DNA of 38,912 bases from an uncultured bacterium. GTDB taxonomy: Bacteria > Bacillota > Clostridia > Lachnospirales > Lachnospiraceae. The stretch covers positions 1 to 38,912 of the forward strand of contig CAJMQE010000032.1 of assembly GCA_905215405.1 (NCBI GenBank), given 5' to 3'. This document shows, in pieces, positions 1 to 8,816 of the stretch. The notes below the pieces were generated by a model. It was not told where the DNA came from. It made no database searches and saw nothing but the letters and a program-made list of their open reading frames with translations. Within the stretch, counting starts at the first letter, position 1. Each line of letters opens with the position of its first letter. The translations under genes and the position numbers were made by a program.

Positions 1-79
1 AATCCCACACCACATTTTCTGTGATGTGAGACTTTCTTAACTTAATGCCATTGACAGTGATCTGTGCAGGCTTTTTCAT
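1..79 (-). CDS. Possible 5' end of an unidentified gene running off the left edge
   Basis: Reading the minus strand from an ATG at 79 gives an open frame to the window edge, starting MKKPAQITVNGIKLRKSH and continuing for about 26 codons. An in-frame TAA lies 12 bases upstream, so the frame cannot start earlier. The nearest Shine-Dalgarno-like GGAG is about 18 bases upstream, which is too far to be convincing. No family is recognisable from so short a piece. It follows the minus-strand gene ending at 209 and could be co-transcribed with it. Confidence 0.3.
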   Translation of the reverse strand, partial: MKKPAQITVNGIKLRKSHITENVVWD

Positions 80-208
80 ATTTTCTTATTCAGGAATCTC
101 CATTTATAATTAGTTCTCCAAAACTCAAAGTGAACTAAATGAAGTAATAATATTTAGTAATTATATTTGGTCATTGTAGAATGGGATTACTTTATTTTTT
201 GATGGTGA

Positions 209-979
209 TCAATATTCATCATCATCGATTTTTTGTTTTCTTGTACTTCGGCTCACTACGAATACAAGACCACCAAGAAATGCGACAGTAATTAAAATTC
301 CCAGAAGATATCCTGTGATTTCCGTGAAGATCGGAGATTCTGTAACAGACGCTTTGATTTCTTTATATTGTGCACTGTCCACGATGGTTTTAAGCTGTTC
401 AGACTGCTCGTCTGTCAGTTCTTTACCATTTGACTGGATCGTATAAGAAATTTCTTTTCCCTGCATAACTGTATAGTATTTTCTGACATAGACCGTTACG
501 CCATTCGATACGGATTTAAAATCTGTCTGGTAATAGTTGGTAGTGTTGTTCGTATAGAGACTTACATCATTGATTTCATCGGTTTCAACAGATTCGCACT
601 GCGCTCTGTAGCTCGCCAGATTTTCATTTAATGCTGCATTTCCGGCTTCATCAAAATTCTGCGTATCCGTTGGGGCATCATTGCCACTGACAACAATTTC
701 ATAAGAAACATCACTTGGAAATGCTTCAAGATAAATGTTATACTGTTCGAACATGACATGAAGCTTGTCCGCAGTAGTATCAATCAGATCAAGGTTGGGA
801 TCAGCTGATGTGACTGCACGTGTAAAAACCGATAATTCAGCAGGAATGCTAACAGCAACGTTCAGATCCGAAAAGGAATAATCCTTACCGGCAGCATAAG
901 AAGCAGAACAGCTACCAATAATAAAGGTTGCCGATAATATACCAGCAATAGCTTTTTTCAATATGTTATTTAACTTCAC
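209..979 (-). CDS. Secreted, C-terminally membrane-anchored protein of unknown function
   Basis: This 256-residue protein starts at a GTG at 979, chosen because a GGAGG lies 7 bases upstream; the open frame extends further 5' but without a ribosome binding site. The N-terminus is a signal peptide (basic KLNNILKK, hydrophobic core IAGILSATFIIGSC, then SASYAA at about residue 30). The body is extracellular, with no cysteine pattern or catalytic motif I recognise. A single transmembrane helix near residues 220-242 (YLLGILITVAFLGGLVFVV) is followed by a short basic then acidic tail (RSTRKQKIDDDEY), so the C-terminus is probably cytoplasmic. It is transcribed away from der. A TATACT -10-like element lies near 1011-1016 on the minus strand but no good -35 is seen. 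Function unknown. Confidence 0.8.
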   Translation of the reverse strand: MKLNNILKKAIAGILSATFIIGSCSASYAAGKDYSFSDLNVAVSIPAELSVFTRAVTSADPNLDLIDTTADKLHVMFEQYNIYLEAFPSDVSYEIVVSGNDAPTDTQNFDEAGNAALNENLASYRAQCESVETDEINDVSLYTNNTTNYYQTDFKSVSNGVTVYVRKYYTVMQGKEISYTIQSNGKELTDEQSEQLKTIVDSAQYKEIKASVTESPIFTEITGYLLGILITVAFLGGLVFVVSRSTRKQKIDDDEY

Positions 980-1221
980 GGTAAAACCTCCATTTACTTT
1001 AAGTATCAATAGTATAATGAATATAGCATAAATCTTTACAAAAAGCAATTTTGTTGGTATTATATAGTAGATTATGTGCGAATAAAGCAAATAATGCAGA
1101 TGATAGGATTTAAACTCGAAAAGGCTACCAGAAAATGGTTGTTCTGTAAGGGTTATCTCCGCTATAGTTATCATGTTGCAAAAAAAGTAACTGCCTGAAA
1201 GGCGAAGAGGAGATTTATAAA
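980..1221. other. Intergenic region between divergent genes
   Basis: These 242 bases separate the minus-strand secreted protein from der. They hold the GGAGG site for the minus gene, a weak + strand promoter candidate (TTGTTC at 1139-1144, 18-base spacer, TATAGT at 1163-1168) and the AGAGGAG ribosome binding site of der. No conserved RNA structure or small gene is evident. Confidence 0.4.
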
Positions 1222-2550
1222 ATGAGTAAACCAATTGTTGCTGTTGTCGGAAGACCTAATGTTGGTAAATCCACATTATTTAATGTACTGGCCGGCGAAC
1301 AGATTTCAATCGTAAAAGACACCCCGGGTGTTACAAGAGATAGAATTTATGCTGAGGTTTCTTGGCTTGATAAAGATTTTACACTGATAGATACAGGTGG
1401 TATTGAACCGGATACCAGTGATGTGATTCTTTCACAGATGAGAGATCAGGCGCAGATTGCCATTGATACTGCAGATGTTATTATGTTCATGGTGGATGTA
1501 CGCCAGGGACTTGTTGATGCAGATGCAAAGGTAGCTGATATGCTCAGAAGATCAAAGAAACCAATCGTTCTTGTTGTCAATAAGGTCGATAATTTTGATA
1601 AATTTATGCCAGATGTATATGAATTCTACAATCTGGGAATTGGTGATCCAGTACCTGTTTCAGCGGCTTCAAAGCTTGGACTTGGAGAACTGCTCGACGA
1701 AGTGATCGAACATTTTCCAGCTGATGCAGGAGAAGGTGAAGAAGATGAAAGACCACGTATCGCAATCGTAGGAAAGCCTAATGTTGGTAAGTCATCAATC
1801 ATCAACCGTCTGCTTGGTGAGAATCGTGTAATCGTATCCAATATCGCGGGTACAACAAGAGATGCCATTGATACAGCAATTAAACATGAAGACAGAGAAT
1901 ATGTGTTTATTGATACTGCTGGATTAAGAAGAAAAAATAAAATCAAAGAGGATCTGGAACGATACAGTATCATCCGTACTGTTGCAGCAGTGGAAAGAGC
2001 CGATGTGGTTATTATTGTTATTGATGCTACAGAAGGTGTTACAGAGCAGGATGCCAAGATTGCTGGTATTGCTCATGAAAGAGGCAAAGGTATTATTATT
2101 GCTGTCAATAAATGGGATGCTATCGAGAAAAATGATAAGACAATTTACGAACACACAAAGAAAATCAGAGAAACACTTGCATATATGCCATATGCGGAAT
2201 TGATCTTTATCTCAGCAATGACAGGACAGAGACTGACAAAGATTTATGATATGATCGATACCATTATTCAGAATCAGAATATGCGTGTTGCTACAGGTGT
2301 TCTGAATGAAATCATGACAGAAGCTACTGCAATGCAGCAGCCACCATCAGATAAAGGTAAACGTCTGAAGCTCTACTATATTACACAGGTAGCAATTAAA
2401 CCACCTACCTTTGTTATATTTGTAAACAGCAAAGAACTGATGCATTTCTCATATACAAGATATCTTGAGAATAAGATCAGAGAGGCTTTTGGATTTAAGG
2501 GTACTTCGTTAAAATTCATCATCAGAGAACGTAAAGAAAAGGAGCAGTAA
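1222..2550 (+). CDS. der: Ribosome assembly GTPase Der (EngA)
   Basis: Der is a double-GTPase that binds the 50S subunit and is needed for its late assembly. The 442-residue protein has the normal length. G domain 1 shows GRPNVGKS (residues 10-17), DTPGVTRD (33-40), DTGG (57-60) and NKVD (120-123). An acidic linker (EGEEDE) precedes G domain 2 with GKPNVGKS (184-191), AGTTRD (209-214), DTAGLRRK (231-238) and NKWD (296-299). The C-terminal KH-like domain follows to the end. The ATG at 1222 has GAGGAG upstream. It is followed after 6 bases by plsY and then gpsA, a common clostridial der-plsY-gpsA operon. All key GTP-binding residues are present. Confidence 0.97.
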   Translation: MSKPIVAVVGRPNVGKSTLFNVLAGEQISIVKDTPGVTRDRIYAEVSWLDKDFTLIDTGGIEPDTSDVILSQMRDQAQIAIDTADVIMFMVDVRQGLVDADAKVADMLRRSKKPIVLVVNKVDNFDKFMPDVYEFYNLGIGDPVPVSAASKLGLGELLDEVIEHFPADAGEGEEDERPRIAIVGKPNVGKSSIINRLLGENRVIVSNIAGTTRDAIDTAIKHEDREYVFIDTAGLRRKNKIKEDLERYSIIRTVAAVERADVVIIVIDATEGVTEQDAKIAGIAHERGKGIIIAVNKWDAIEKNDKTIYEHTKKIRETLAYMPYAELIFISAMTGQRLTKIYDMIDTIIQNQNMRVATGVLNEIMTEATAMQQPPSDKGKRLKLYYITQVAIKPPTFVIFVNSKELMHFSYTRYLENKIREAFGFKGTSLKFIIRERKEKEQ

Positions 2551-2556
2551 ATTGAA

Positions 2557-3210
2557 ATGGAACGCTTAATTTGCTTGATAATAGGGTATATTTGTGGATT
2601 ATTCCAGACAGGATATCTGTATGGAAGAATGAACCACATTGACATCAGAAAATATGGAAGTGGTAATGCAGGTACAACTAATGCCATGAGAACACTTGGT
2701 AAAAAGGCCGGTATCATTACGTATATCGGAGATACACTAAAGGCTATCGTTTCAGCAGTAATTATCTACTTTTTATTCGGAAGAAAAAATCCGGATATGG
2801 AATTTCTGTATGTGCTTTATGGAGGCTTAGGCGTCATTTTAGGACACAATTTCCCATGCTACCTGAAATTTAAAGGTGGCAAGGGAATCGCTGCAACTTC
2901 TGGTGTCGTAATTTCTTTAATTCCATATAACTGGGTCCTGACTCTTCTTGGTGGATCAACTTTTGCAATTGTTACGATCGTATCAAAATATGTTTCACTT
3001 GGTTCACTGACATTCATCGGATTATTTTTTATTGAATTTATTGTGTTTGGACAATGTGGTTTTTATCATGTAACAAGCTCAGTTCTGCATGAAGCATATA
3101 TAATTGTATTTATTATAACAGCGCTTGCATTTATCAGACACAGAGCAAATATTGTTCGTTTGATACATGGAAATGAACGAAAAATCGGACATAAGAAAGA
3201 GGAAGAATAA
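2557..3210 (+). CDS. plsY: Acyl-phosphate:glycerol-3-phosphate acyltransferase PlsY
   Basis: PlsY transfers an acyl group from acyl-phosphate to the sn-1 position of glycerol-3-phosphate, giving lysophosphatidic acid, the first committed step of phospholipid synthesis. It is a multi-pass membrane enzyme; 217 residues is usual. The three family motifs on cytoplasmic loops are visible: GSGNAGTTNAMRTLG near residues 36-50, GHNFPCYLKFKGGKGIA near 97-113, and FIRHRANIVRL near 190-200. Several long hydrophobic segments fit the expected membrane topology. It follows der by 6 bases, and its TAA shares one base with the gpsA ATG, so the two are translationally coupled; gpsA makes its substrate. Confidence 0.96.
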   Translation: MERLICLIIGYICGLFQTGYLYGRMNHIDIRKYGSGNAGTTNAMRTLGKKAGIITYIGDTLKAIVSAVIIYFLFGRKNPDMEFLYVLYGGLGVILGHNFPCYLKFKGGKGIAATSGVVISLIPYNWVLTLLGGSTFAIVTIVSKYVSLGSLTFIGLFFIEFIVFGQCGFYHVTSSVLHEAYIIVFIITALAFIRHRANIVRLIHGNERKIGHKKEEE

Positions 3211-4223
3211 TGGCAGATATAAGTATTATAGGAGCCGGAAGTTGGGGCATTGCAATTGCTCTTTTGTTAAATAACAATGGACATCATGTAACGGTATGGT
3301 CTGTTCATGAAGAAAAAGTAGAGATGCTCAGGCGAGAAAGAGAACTTACCAAAGGACTGGCCGGAGTAAAGATACCAGAAAGTATTTTATTCAGTAGTGA
3401 TTTAAAAGCTACACTTGATAGCGCAGATCTTACGATTCTTGCAGTCGCATCGCCTTATACAAGAGCAACTGCTGCACAGATGGCACCATTTGTCAGAGAA
3501 GGACAATTGATCGTAAATGTTGGAAAAGGAATTGAAGAAGCAACACTCATGACACTTTGTCAGGTGATTGAAGATGAGATTCCTCAGGCAGAGATCGCTG
3601 TTCTGTCAGGTCCAAGTCATGCAGAAGAAGTTGGTCGTGGAATTCCTACGACCTGTGTGATTGGTGCTCATAAAAAGAAAGATGCAGAATTCATCCAGAA
3701 TATTTTCATGAGTAAAGTATTCCGTGTTTATACAAGTCCAGATATTCTTGGAATCTGTCTTGGAGGCGCATTAAAAAATGTCATTGCGCTCGCCGCAGGT
3801 ATGGCAGATGGCCTTGGATATGGAGATAATACGAAAGCAGCTCTGATTACAAGAGGAATTACAGAAATCACGCGTCTTGGCATGGCAATGGGTGGTAAGA
3901 TGCAGACATTTTCAGGATTATCAGGTATTGGTGATTTGATCGTGACTTGCGAAAGTATGCACAGCAGAAATAGACGAGCAGGAATCCTGATCGGTCAAGG
4001 TTACAGCGCTGACGAAGCGATGAAAGAAGTTAAAATGGTTGTAGAAGGTGTTTATTGTGCGAAAGCAGCATATGCACTTTCACAAAAATATAATATAAAT
4101 ATGCCAATTGTGACACAGGTAAATGAAATATTGTTCCACAATAAAAAAGCAGCGGATGCCGTTAATGAATTGATGTTAAGAGATAAAACAATTGAAAATT
4201 CTGATTTACCATGGGAAAACTGA
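3210..4223 (+). CDS. gpsA: NAD(P)-dependent glycerol-3-phosphate dehydrogenase GpsA
   Basis: GpsA reduces dihydroxyacetone phosphate to sn-glycerol-3-phosphate, the substrate of PlsY encoded just upstream. The 337-residue protein has the N-terminal Rossmann motif GAGSWG (8-13), NVGKGIE with Lys106, SGPSHAEEV (133-141), and the C-terminal substrate-binding helix with Lys189 in LKNVIALAAG followed by GLGYGDNTKAAL. Its start overlaps the plsY stop by one base. The last codons (SDLPWEN) and the stop TGA are part of the first copies of an 18-19 bp tandem repeat that continues past the gene, so the exact C-terminus may have been set by repeat slippage. The core enzyme appears intact. Confidence 0.96.
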   Translation: MADISIIGAGSWGIAIALLLNNNGHHVTVWSVHEEKVEMLRRERELTKGLAGVKIPESILFSSDLKATLDSADLTILAVASPYTRATAAQMAPFVREGQLIVNVGKGIEEATLMTLCQVIEDEIPQAEIAVLSGPSHAEEVGRGIPTTCVIGAHKKKDAEFIQNIFMSKVFRVYTSPDILGICLGGALKNVIALAAGMADGLGYGDNTKAALITRGITEITRLGMAMGGKMQTFSGLSGIGDLIVTCESMHSRNRRAGILIGQGYSADEAMKEVKMVVEGVYCAKAAYALSQKYNINMPIVTQVNEILFHNKKAADAVNELMLRDKTIENSDLPWEN

Positions 4224-4293
4224 TTTATTATGGAAAAATTGATTTATCATGGGGAAATTGATTTACTTTGGAAAATTGATTTACCATAGGAAA
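4201..4293 (+). repeat. Five-unit 18-19 bp tandem repeat at the 3' end of gpsA
   Basis: Five degenerate head-to-tail copies of approximately TTGATTTACCATGGGAAAA lie at 4201-4219, 4220-4238, 4239-4257, 4258-4275 and 4276-4293. The first copy encodes the last residues of GpsA and the gpsA stop codon TGA lies at the start of the second copy. Because the unit is not a multiple of three, later copies are out of frame and untranslated. Units differ by 2-4 substitutions. There are no spacers, so it is not a CRISPR array. It fills nearly the whole gap before the broken regulator gene. Confidence 0.85.
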
Positions 4294-4313
4294 CTAGAAT
4301 TTGATTAAATGAG

Positions 4314-5048
4314 GTGATTTACACGGAAAAGAAATTTGATAAGCTGTATATAAAAAAGACACTGAAGAAAAAGCTTTCACAGATGCTTGATAAAAGTGTC
4401 AGTATTATCAGTGCACCTACAGGGTATGGAAAATCAGTTATACTGCAGGCATTCTTTACACAGCATCAGATTCCTTTCTGGTGGATCAAGGCAGATGACT
4501 CTGAGGAGATCTTTTGGTATCGACTCTGCTTCGAAATTCGTAAATCAAATCCTGATTTTGCAGATCGTATCGAAGAGATTGGCGTTCCTAAAAACGGAAA
4601 AGATATTATTCGGATTGTAGAAGTGATTCAGCAACAGAAGAATCTTGAAAATCAGTTTATGATACTTGATGATACGCAGTATCTGTTAAATCCTAATTTT
4701 CGGAAATTGTTCGAGTGGATCGTTCAGATGAAAGAATTGAAGTTCCACTTTGTATTTATTACTAGAAAATTAACGAATCCTTTCCTTATGAACAAAATGT
4801 TCAAAGACTATATTTTCTATATTAGTAAGGATGATTTTGCTCTGGGATCGAAAGATATTGCTGAAGTGTTCAAACTGAACGGAATGAATATTAGTAAGGA
4901 AATTGCCAGCCGTTTATATGAAAATACGAACGGCTGGCCGATTATGGTTAAACTGCAATTGCAGGATAATCATGCGGAAATACAGGATATGATTTCGGAC
5001 AAGATGGCAGCGTATATTTACTATAATATCTGGAATCTTTTGAGTTAG
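4314..5048 (+). pseudogene. MalT/LuxR-type STAND regulator, N-terminal ATPase part (interrupted)
   Basis: The frame encodes the NTPase half of a MalT-like STAND regulator: Walker A SAPTGYGKS near residues 33-41, a hydrophobic strand ending in acidic residues (FMILDDTQYL) as Walker B, and FVFITRKL downstream. Such proteins normally continue into TPR-like repeats and a LuxR HTH. Here translation ends at TAG 5046-5048 and the rest follows in the same frame. The only usable start in frame is GTG 4314, which has no Shine-Dalgarno. The bases GAGGTG at 4311-4316 look like the original ribosome binding site for a start at 4323, which is now ACG. I therefore regard the locus as decayed. A 244-residue fragment could still be made from GTG. 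Confidence 0.75.
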
Positions 5049-5063
5049 GAGTTAAGAAACTTT

Positions 5064-6791
5064 ATGTTGTCCTTGTGTATTCTTGAAGACTATGGAATCG
5101 TGCAGGTCGCTGAAGCGACTGGAAAAGAGATCGATTCAGTCTACCAGATTCTTGCAGATAGTCAGATGATCGAATATAACTATATTACATCCAGGTTTCG
5201 TATGAATCCAGTTTTTAGAAGATATTTGTTGAACGGACTGAACTCTCTACCAGAAAAACAGCGGGCAGACCTGATCTTAACATCGGGGAAGATCTATGCG
5301 TCCGAACAGCGGTATGTAGCTGCCATGAAATGTTTCAGAGAAATCAAGCGTTTTGACCTGATCTACGCTATGCGACCGGAAATGGAAAAAATGTATCATT
5401 ATGTCGTAAAGAAAAACAAACCGGATTTTATAGAAGTCGCTCATAACTATCATAAAGCAGGTCCAGATTCCGGTTATGAATTTGCACTGATGCTTCTATT
5501 TGTATTATTTCTTTACAATGAAAAACAGATGATGATTTCCATGAGTAAAAAGCTTTATTCTGATATTACACAGGATGAGACGCTTACTGTAGATGTTCGA
5601 TATTATTATTTGGCAGAAATTCAGTATATTTCAGCTTTTTTATTCTTCAATGACTATCAGTTCATGTGTAGATATTTTAGTGAGATCAAACGTACAGTCG
5701 ATAAACCACTCGATATCGTTGCTGGAAAATTTCCGTTCACATTTGGTTCTCCGTCGATGATGTATCTGTATCATATAAGAGAAGGGGAGCTTGATGTAGA
5801 ACTGCGTGCAATTGAAAATGGTTCCGCATCGTATTATTCCATTACGAATTCACATGGATATGGGTATGAAGCTTTAATGAAAGCAGAGATCCTTTTTAAT
5901 CGTGGGGATTTTAATGGCGCTGAAATATTTTCACATAAAGCAGTGCACATGGCGGATAGTAATAATCAGAAAACAATTTATATCTGTGCAATAGTCATAC
6001 TTGCAAGATTAACGATCGTATCAGGCAATATTGATGAATTTAACCGTTATCTTGAGTTGATTTATCAGAGCGTTGCAGGAAACGGGGAAAAAGAAACACA
6101 GTTCAGCAATATGATGGACTTGTGCTATGGCTTCATTTTCAGTACGACAGATGATCAGGAGCGTATACCTGCATGGTTGAAAAGCAGTAAAAAATTAGAG
6201 GCAAATTCAAATTATATAACATTGAATTATGCATGTATGATACATTGCAAATATCTGATCCTGAATCAGAAATATCATCATATTCTTGGAATTGGCGGTC
6301 AGTATATCGGTCTGACCAAAGTATACTCCTATATATTGCTGGGAATCTATATCCGAATCTATATTGCAGTTGCTTATTTTAAACTGAATAATATGGATAA
6401 GGCAAGGGATTTCCTTGTAGAAGCCATACGACTTGCTCTGCCGGATATGATCTATATGCCATTCGTGGAAAATTATGATTATATAGAAGAACTGATTGAG
6501 GAATTGTCAATTCGGCTTGAGCTATTTGCATTCATCAGACAAATTCGTAAGCTACATAGGACTTATGCACGTGGCTATCACAGCCTGAAAAGAGCAGGTA
6601 ATTACGAGAAGAATTTCGGATTAACGCAAAGAGAGGCAGAGATTGCGAAATATGCTGCCCAGCGATATTCGAACAAAGAAATCGCAGAAATGCTGTTCAT
6701 TGCAGAAAGTACTGTGAAGTCAGCATTAAAAATTATATTTAATAAACTAGGAATCAAATCCAGACATGAGTTACGCAATTACTTTGAATAA
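5064..6791 (+). pseudogene. MalT/LuxR-type regulator, C-terminal TPR and LuxR HTH part
   Basis: This 575-residue frame is the in-frame continuation of the STAND ATPase at 4314-5048 (ELRNFML follows the TAG directly, a typical MalT-family motif). It holds a long helical repeat region and a C-terminal LuxR-type helix-turn-helix (LTQREAEIAKYAAQRYSNKE, then IAEMLFIAESTVKSALKIIF). The ATG at 5064 has AGGAG at 5048-5052, created across the stop codon, with about 11 bases of spacing, so termination-reinitiation could yield a separate HTH protein without its ATPase switch. Whether this happens is unknown; loss of function is the simpler reading. The target regulon cannot be inferred, because the flanking genes are housekeeping. 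Confidence 0.75.
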
Positions 6792-6873
6792 AGAATGTTT
6801 GGATTAATCGAATAAAAAATATCACAGGATTTATCAAAGAATTCATCCTGTCAAAAAGGAAAATGGTGGAGAA

Positions 6874-7428
6874 ATGAGAGTAATAGCAGGTACAGCCAGA
6901 AGCATGCCTTTAAAAACAATAGACAGTCTGGACACAAGACCAACAACAGATAGAATTAAAGAGACTCTTTTTAATATGTTACAAACAGATATTCCGGGAG
7001 CTAAGATCCTTGATCTTTTTTCAGGCAGCGGAGCAATTGGAATTGAAGCGATCAGCCGTGGCGCAAGCAGTGCAGTTATGGTTGAAAATAACAGAACAGC
7101 GGTACAGTGTATTCGTGAGAATCTTGCATTCACACATTTCACTGACAAAGCGGTTATTATGGAGTGTGATGCACTGACGGCCATTAACCGTCTGTCAGGA
7201 AAGGAAGTTTTTGACGTTGTCTATATGGATCCTCCATATAATCACGATCATGAAAAAAATGTGTTGCAAGCACTTCGCAATAGTAATATTATAGATGAAT
7301 ACACTAAGATCATTGTAGAAGCATCTCTGGATACAGATTTCTCATATCTTGAAGAATTCGGGTATGAACTGTTAAAAGAGAAGCGCTATAAGACGAACAA
7401 GCATATGTTTATGCGTAGAAGAGGTTAA
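6874..7428 (+). CDS. rsmD: 16S rRNA (guanine966-N2)-methyltransferase RsmD
   Basis: RsmD methylates N2 of G966 in 16S rRNA on the small subunit. The 184-residue protein has the SAM-binding motif LDLFSGSGAIGIEAISRG (46-63), acidic Glu71 after the second strand, and the N-methyltransferase catalytic motif DPPY (119-122). GGTGGAG lies just upstream of the ATG. It precedes coaD, a pairing conserved across Firmicutes (ylbH-coaD in Bacillus). A strong hairpin lies between it and coaD. Confidence 0.95.
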   Translation: MRVIAGTARSMPLKTIDSLDTRPTTDRIKETLFNMLQTDIPGAKILDLFSGSGAIGIEAISRGASSAVMVENNRTAVQCIRENLAFTHFTDKAVIMECDALTAINRLSGKEVFDVVYMDPPYNHDHEKNVLQALRNSNIIDEYTKIIVEASLDTDFSYLEEFGYELLKEKRYKTNKHMFMRRRG

Positions 7429-7442
7429 CTTAAACTATCCAG

Positions 7443-7480
7443 CGGGGCAAAAGGGTACATACTCTTTTGTCCTGACTTTT
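7443..7480 (+). terminator. Hairpin between rsmD and coaD, possible terminator or attenuator
   Basis: GGGCAAAAGGGT at 7445-7456 pairs with ACTCTTTTGTCC at 7461-7472 across the loop ACAT, with two G-T wobbles and two further outer pairs (7443-7474). The following tract is only ACTTTTG, so termination would be partial; it may alternatively protect or process the rsmD-coaD mRNA. Confidence 0.4.
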
Positions 7481-7504
7481 GAATACTGAAAGGAAGCGAC
7501 TAGA

Positions 7505-8002
7505 ATGAAAGCAGCAATATACCCTGGAAGCTTTGATCCGATCACTCTGGGGCATCTTGATGTCATTGAAAGATCGGCAAAACTTGTAGACCATCTAATC
7601 GTAGGCGTACTAAAGAATAATACAAAAAGTCCATTGTTTTCTGTAGATGAACGTGTTAATATGTTAAGAGAAGCGACAAAACATCTGAATAATATAGAAA
7701 TTGTCAGTTTCAGTGGATTACTCGTTGATTTTGCAAAATCAAGAAACATTCATGTGATCATTCGTGGATTAAGGGCAATTACTGATTTTGAATATGAGTT
7801 ACAGATGTCACAGACAAACCGTATTGTGAATCCGGAAGTAGATACCGTATTTCTGACGACAAGTCTGAAATATGCATACTTAAGTTCAAGTACTGTAAAA
7901 GAAGTAGCAAGATATGGAGGAGACATTAGTAAGTTCGTTCCTAGTTTTGTCGTGGACAGGGTTTATGAAAAATATGGTATAATAAAAAACAGTGACAAAT
8001 AA
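7505..8002 (+). CDS. coaD: Pantetheine-phosphate adenylyltransferase CoaD
   Basis: CoaD adenylylates 4'-phosphopantetheine to dephospho-CoA, the penultimate step of coenzyme A synthesis. The 165-residue length is standard. The nucleotidyltransferase motif TLGH is at residues 14-17 (in GSFDPITLGHLD), the RGLRAITDFEYE substrate-binding segment is in the middle, and the second catalytic motif SSSTVKEVA is near residue 128. GAAAGGAAG precedes the ATG. It lies between rsmD and a coiled-coil gene, with ylbJ beyond, matching the ylbH-coaD-ylbI-ylbJ neighbourhood of Bacillus. Confidence 0.96.
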   Translation: MKAAIYPGSFDPITLGHLDVIERSAKLVDHLIVGVLKNNTKSPLFSVDERVNMLREATKHLNNIEIVSFSGLLVDFAKSRNIHVIIRGLRAITDFEYELQMSQTNRIVNPEVDTVFLTTSLKYAYLSSSTVKEVARYGGDISKFVPSFVVDRVYEKYGIIKNSDK

Positions 8003-8015
8003 AAGGGAGTTTACA

Positions 8016-8657
8016 ATGAGTAGAATAGAACAGATTATTAGTGAAATAGAAGAATACATAGATAACTGTAAGTATCAGGCTCTTTCCAATACAAAAATCA
8101 TTGTTGTGAAAGAAGATATTGAAGATCTTTTATCTGAATTAAGATTAAAGATTCCTGATGAAATTAAGAAATATCAGAAGATCATTAATAACAAAGATGC
8201 AATCATTTCGGATGCAAAAGAACAGGCTGATTCCATTATCAATGCAGCACAGGTTCATACAGAAGAACTTGTAAATGAACATGAGATCATGCAGAAAGCT
8301 TATGCACAGGCAAATCAGCTGATTGAAGATGCATCTGCACAGGCACAGAACATTCTTGATCGTGCTACAGGTGATGCAAATGAAATCAGAATGGGCGCTA
8401 TGCAGTACACAGATGATATGCTTGCTAATCTTCAGCTGATCATTGAACATTCTATTGAAACAAATAAAGTAAAATATGATTCTTTACTGAATGCACTGAA
8501 TAAAGATCTCAGTATTGTCATGAACAATCGTAATGAACTTCGTCCTGAGGAAGAAACAGCTCAGCAGGTACAGGAAACAGCTCAGACTGAAGAACCTGAA
8601 GAAGATACAGAAATGGCAGAACAGGATGTACAGGACGATCAGAATTCTATGGAATAA
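8016..8657 (+). CDS. Coiled-coil protein of the DivIVA / ATP synthase b-like group
   Basis: The start at 8016 is chosen over an upstream in-frame ATG inside coaD because GGGAG lies 7 bases before it. The 213-residue protein is almost entirely charged helix: a short N-terminal helical part, a long coiled coil of Ala/Gln/Glu/Asp heptads (about 50-130, for example DAKEQADSIINAAQ) and an acidic Glu/Gln-rich tail from about 177. There is no membrane segment or enzyme motif. Similar proteins in Lachnospiraceae are usually named ATPase or V-type H subunit on composition alone, which is not evidence of function. The place after coaD is taken by ylbI or similar small genes in other Firmicutes. Role unknown; a scaffold or division-linked function is only a guess. 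Confidence 0.8.
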   Translation: MSRIEQIISEIEEYIDNCKYQALSNTKIIVVKEDIEDLLSELRLKIPDEIKKYQKIINNKDAIISDAKEQADSIINAAQVHTEELVNEHEIMQKAYAQANQLIEDASAQAQNILDRATGDANEIRMGAMQYTDDMLANLQLIIEHSIETNKVKYDSLLNALNKDLSIVMNNRNELRPEEETAQQVQETAQTEEPEEDTEMAEQDVQDDQNSME

Positions 8658-8816
8658 AAATTTGTTCAATTCAATCCCGCCAAAGAAGCCGGAATGGGAA
8701 AACAAATCCATGGATGATCCAAAGTATTTCTGTTATAGTAATAGGATTGTTTATATTTAATTTTTCAGAGTAAGGAATGTTTTCCTGATTCTGGTAAGAT
8801 ATCATATAGTTATCTA

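Noticed and set aside
980..1234. N-terminal extension of the secreted protein up to 1234
   Set aside because: The extension runs through the promoter region and into der; the GTG at 979 has a perfect GGAGG and is followed directly by a signal peptide.
1626..2057. Minus-strand open frame opposite der
   Set aside because: It lies wholly inside a clear coding gene, is a low-complexity Ser/Ile/Thr translation and has no ribosome binding site.
4201..4293. CRISPR-like array after gpsA
   Set aside because: Units are only 18-19 bp, directly abutting, with no spacers and no cas genes.
6824..6851. ACAGGAT/ATCCTGT inverted repeat before rsmD as a terminator
   Set aside because: It is only 7 bp with a 14-base loop and no T-run on the coding strand.
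8658..8816. Bidirectional terminator between the coiled-coil gene and ylbJ
   Set aside because: Only a weak AGGAA/TTCCT stem is present, with no T tract following on either strand.
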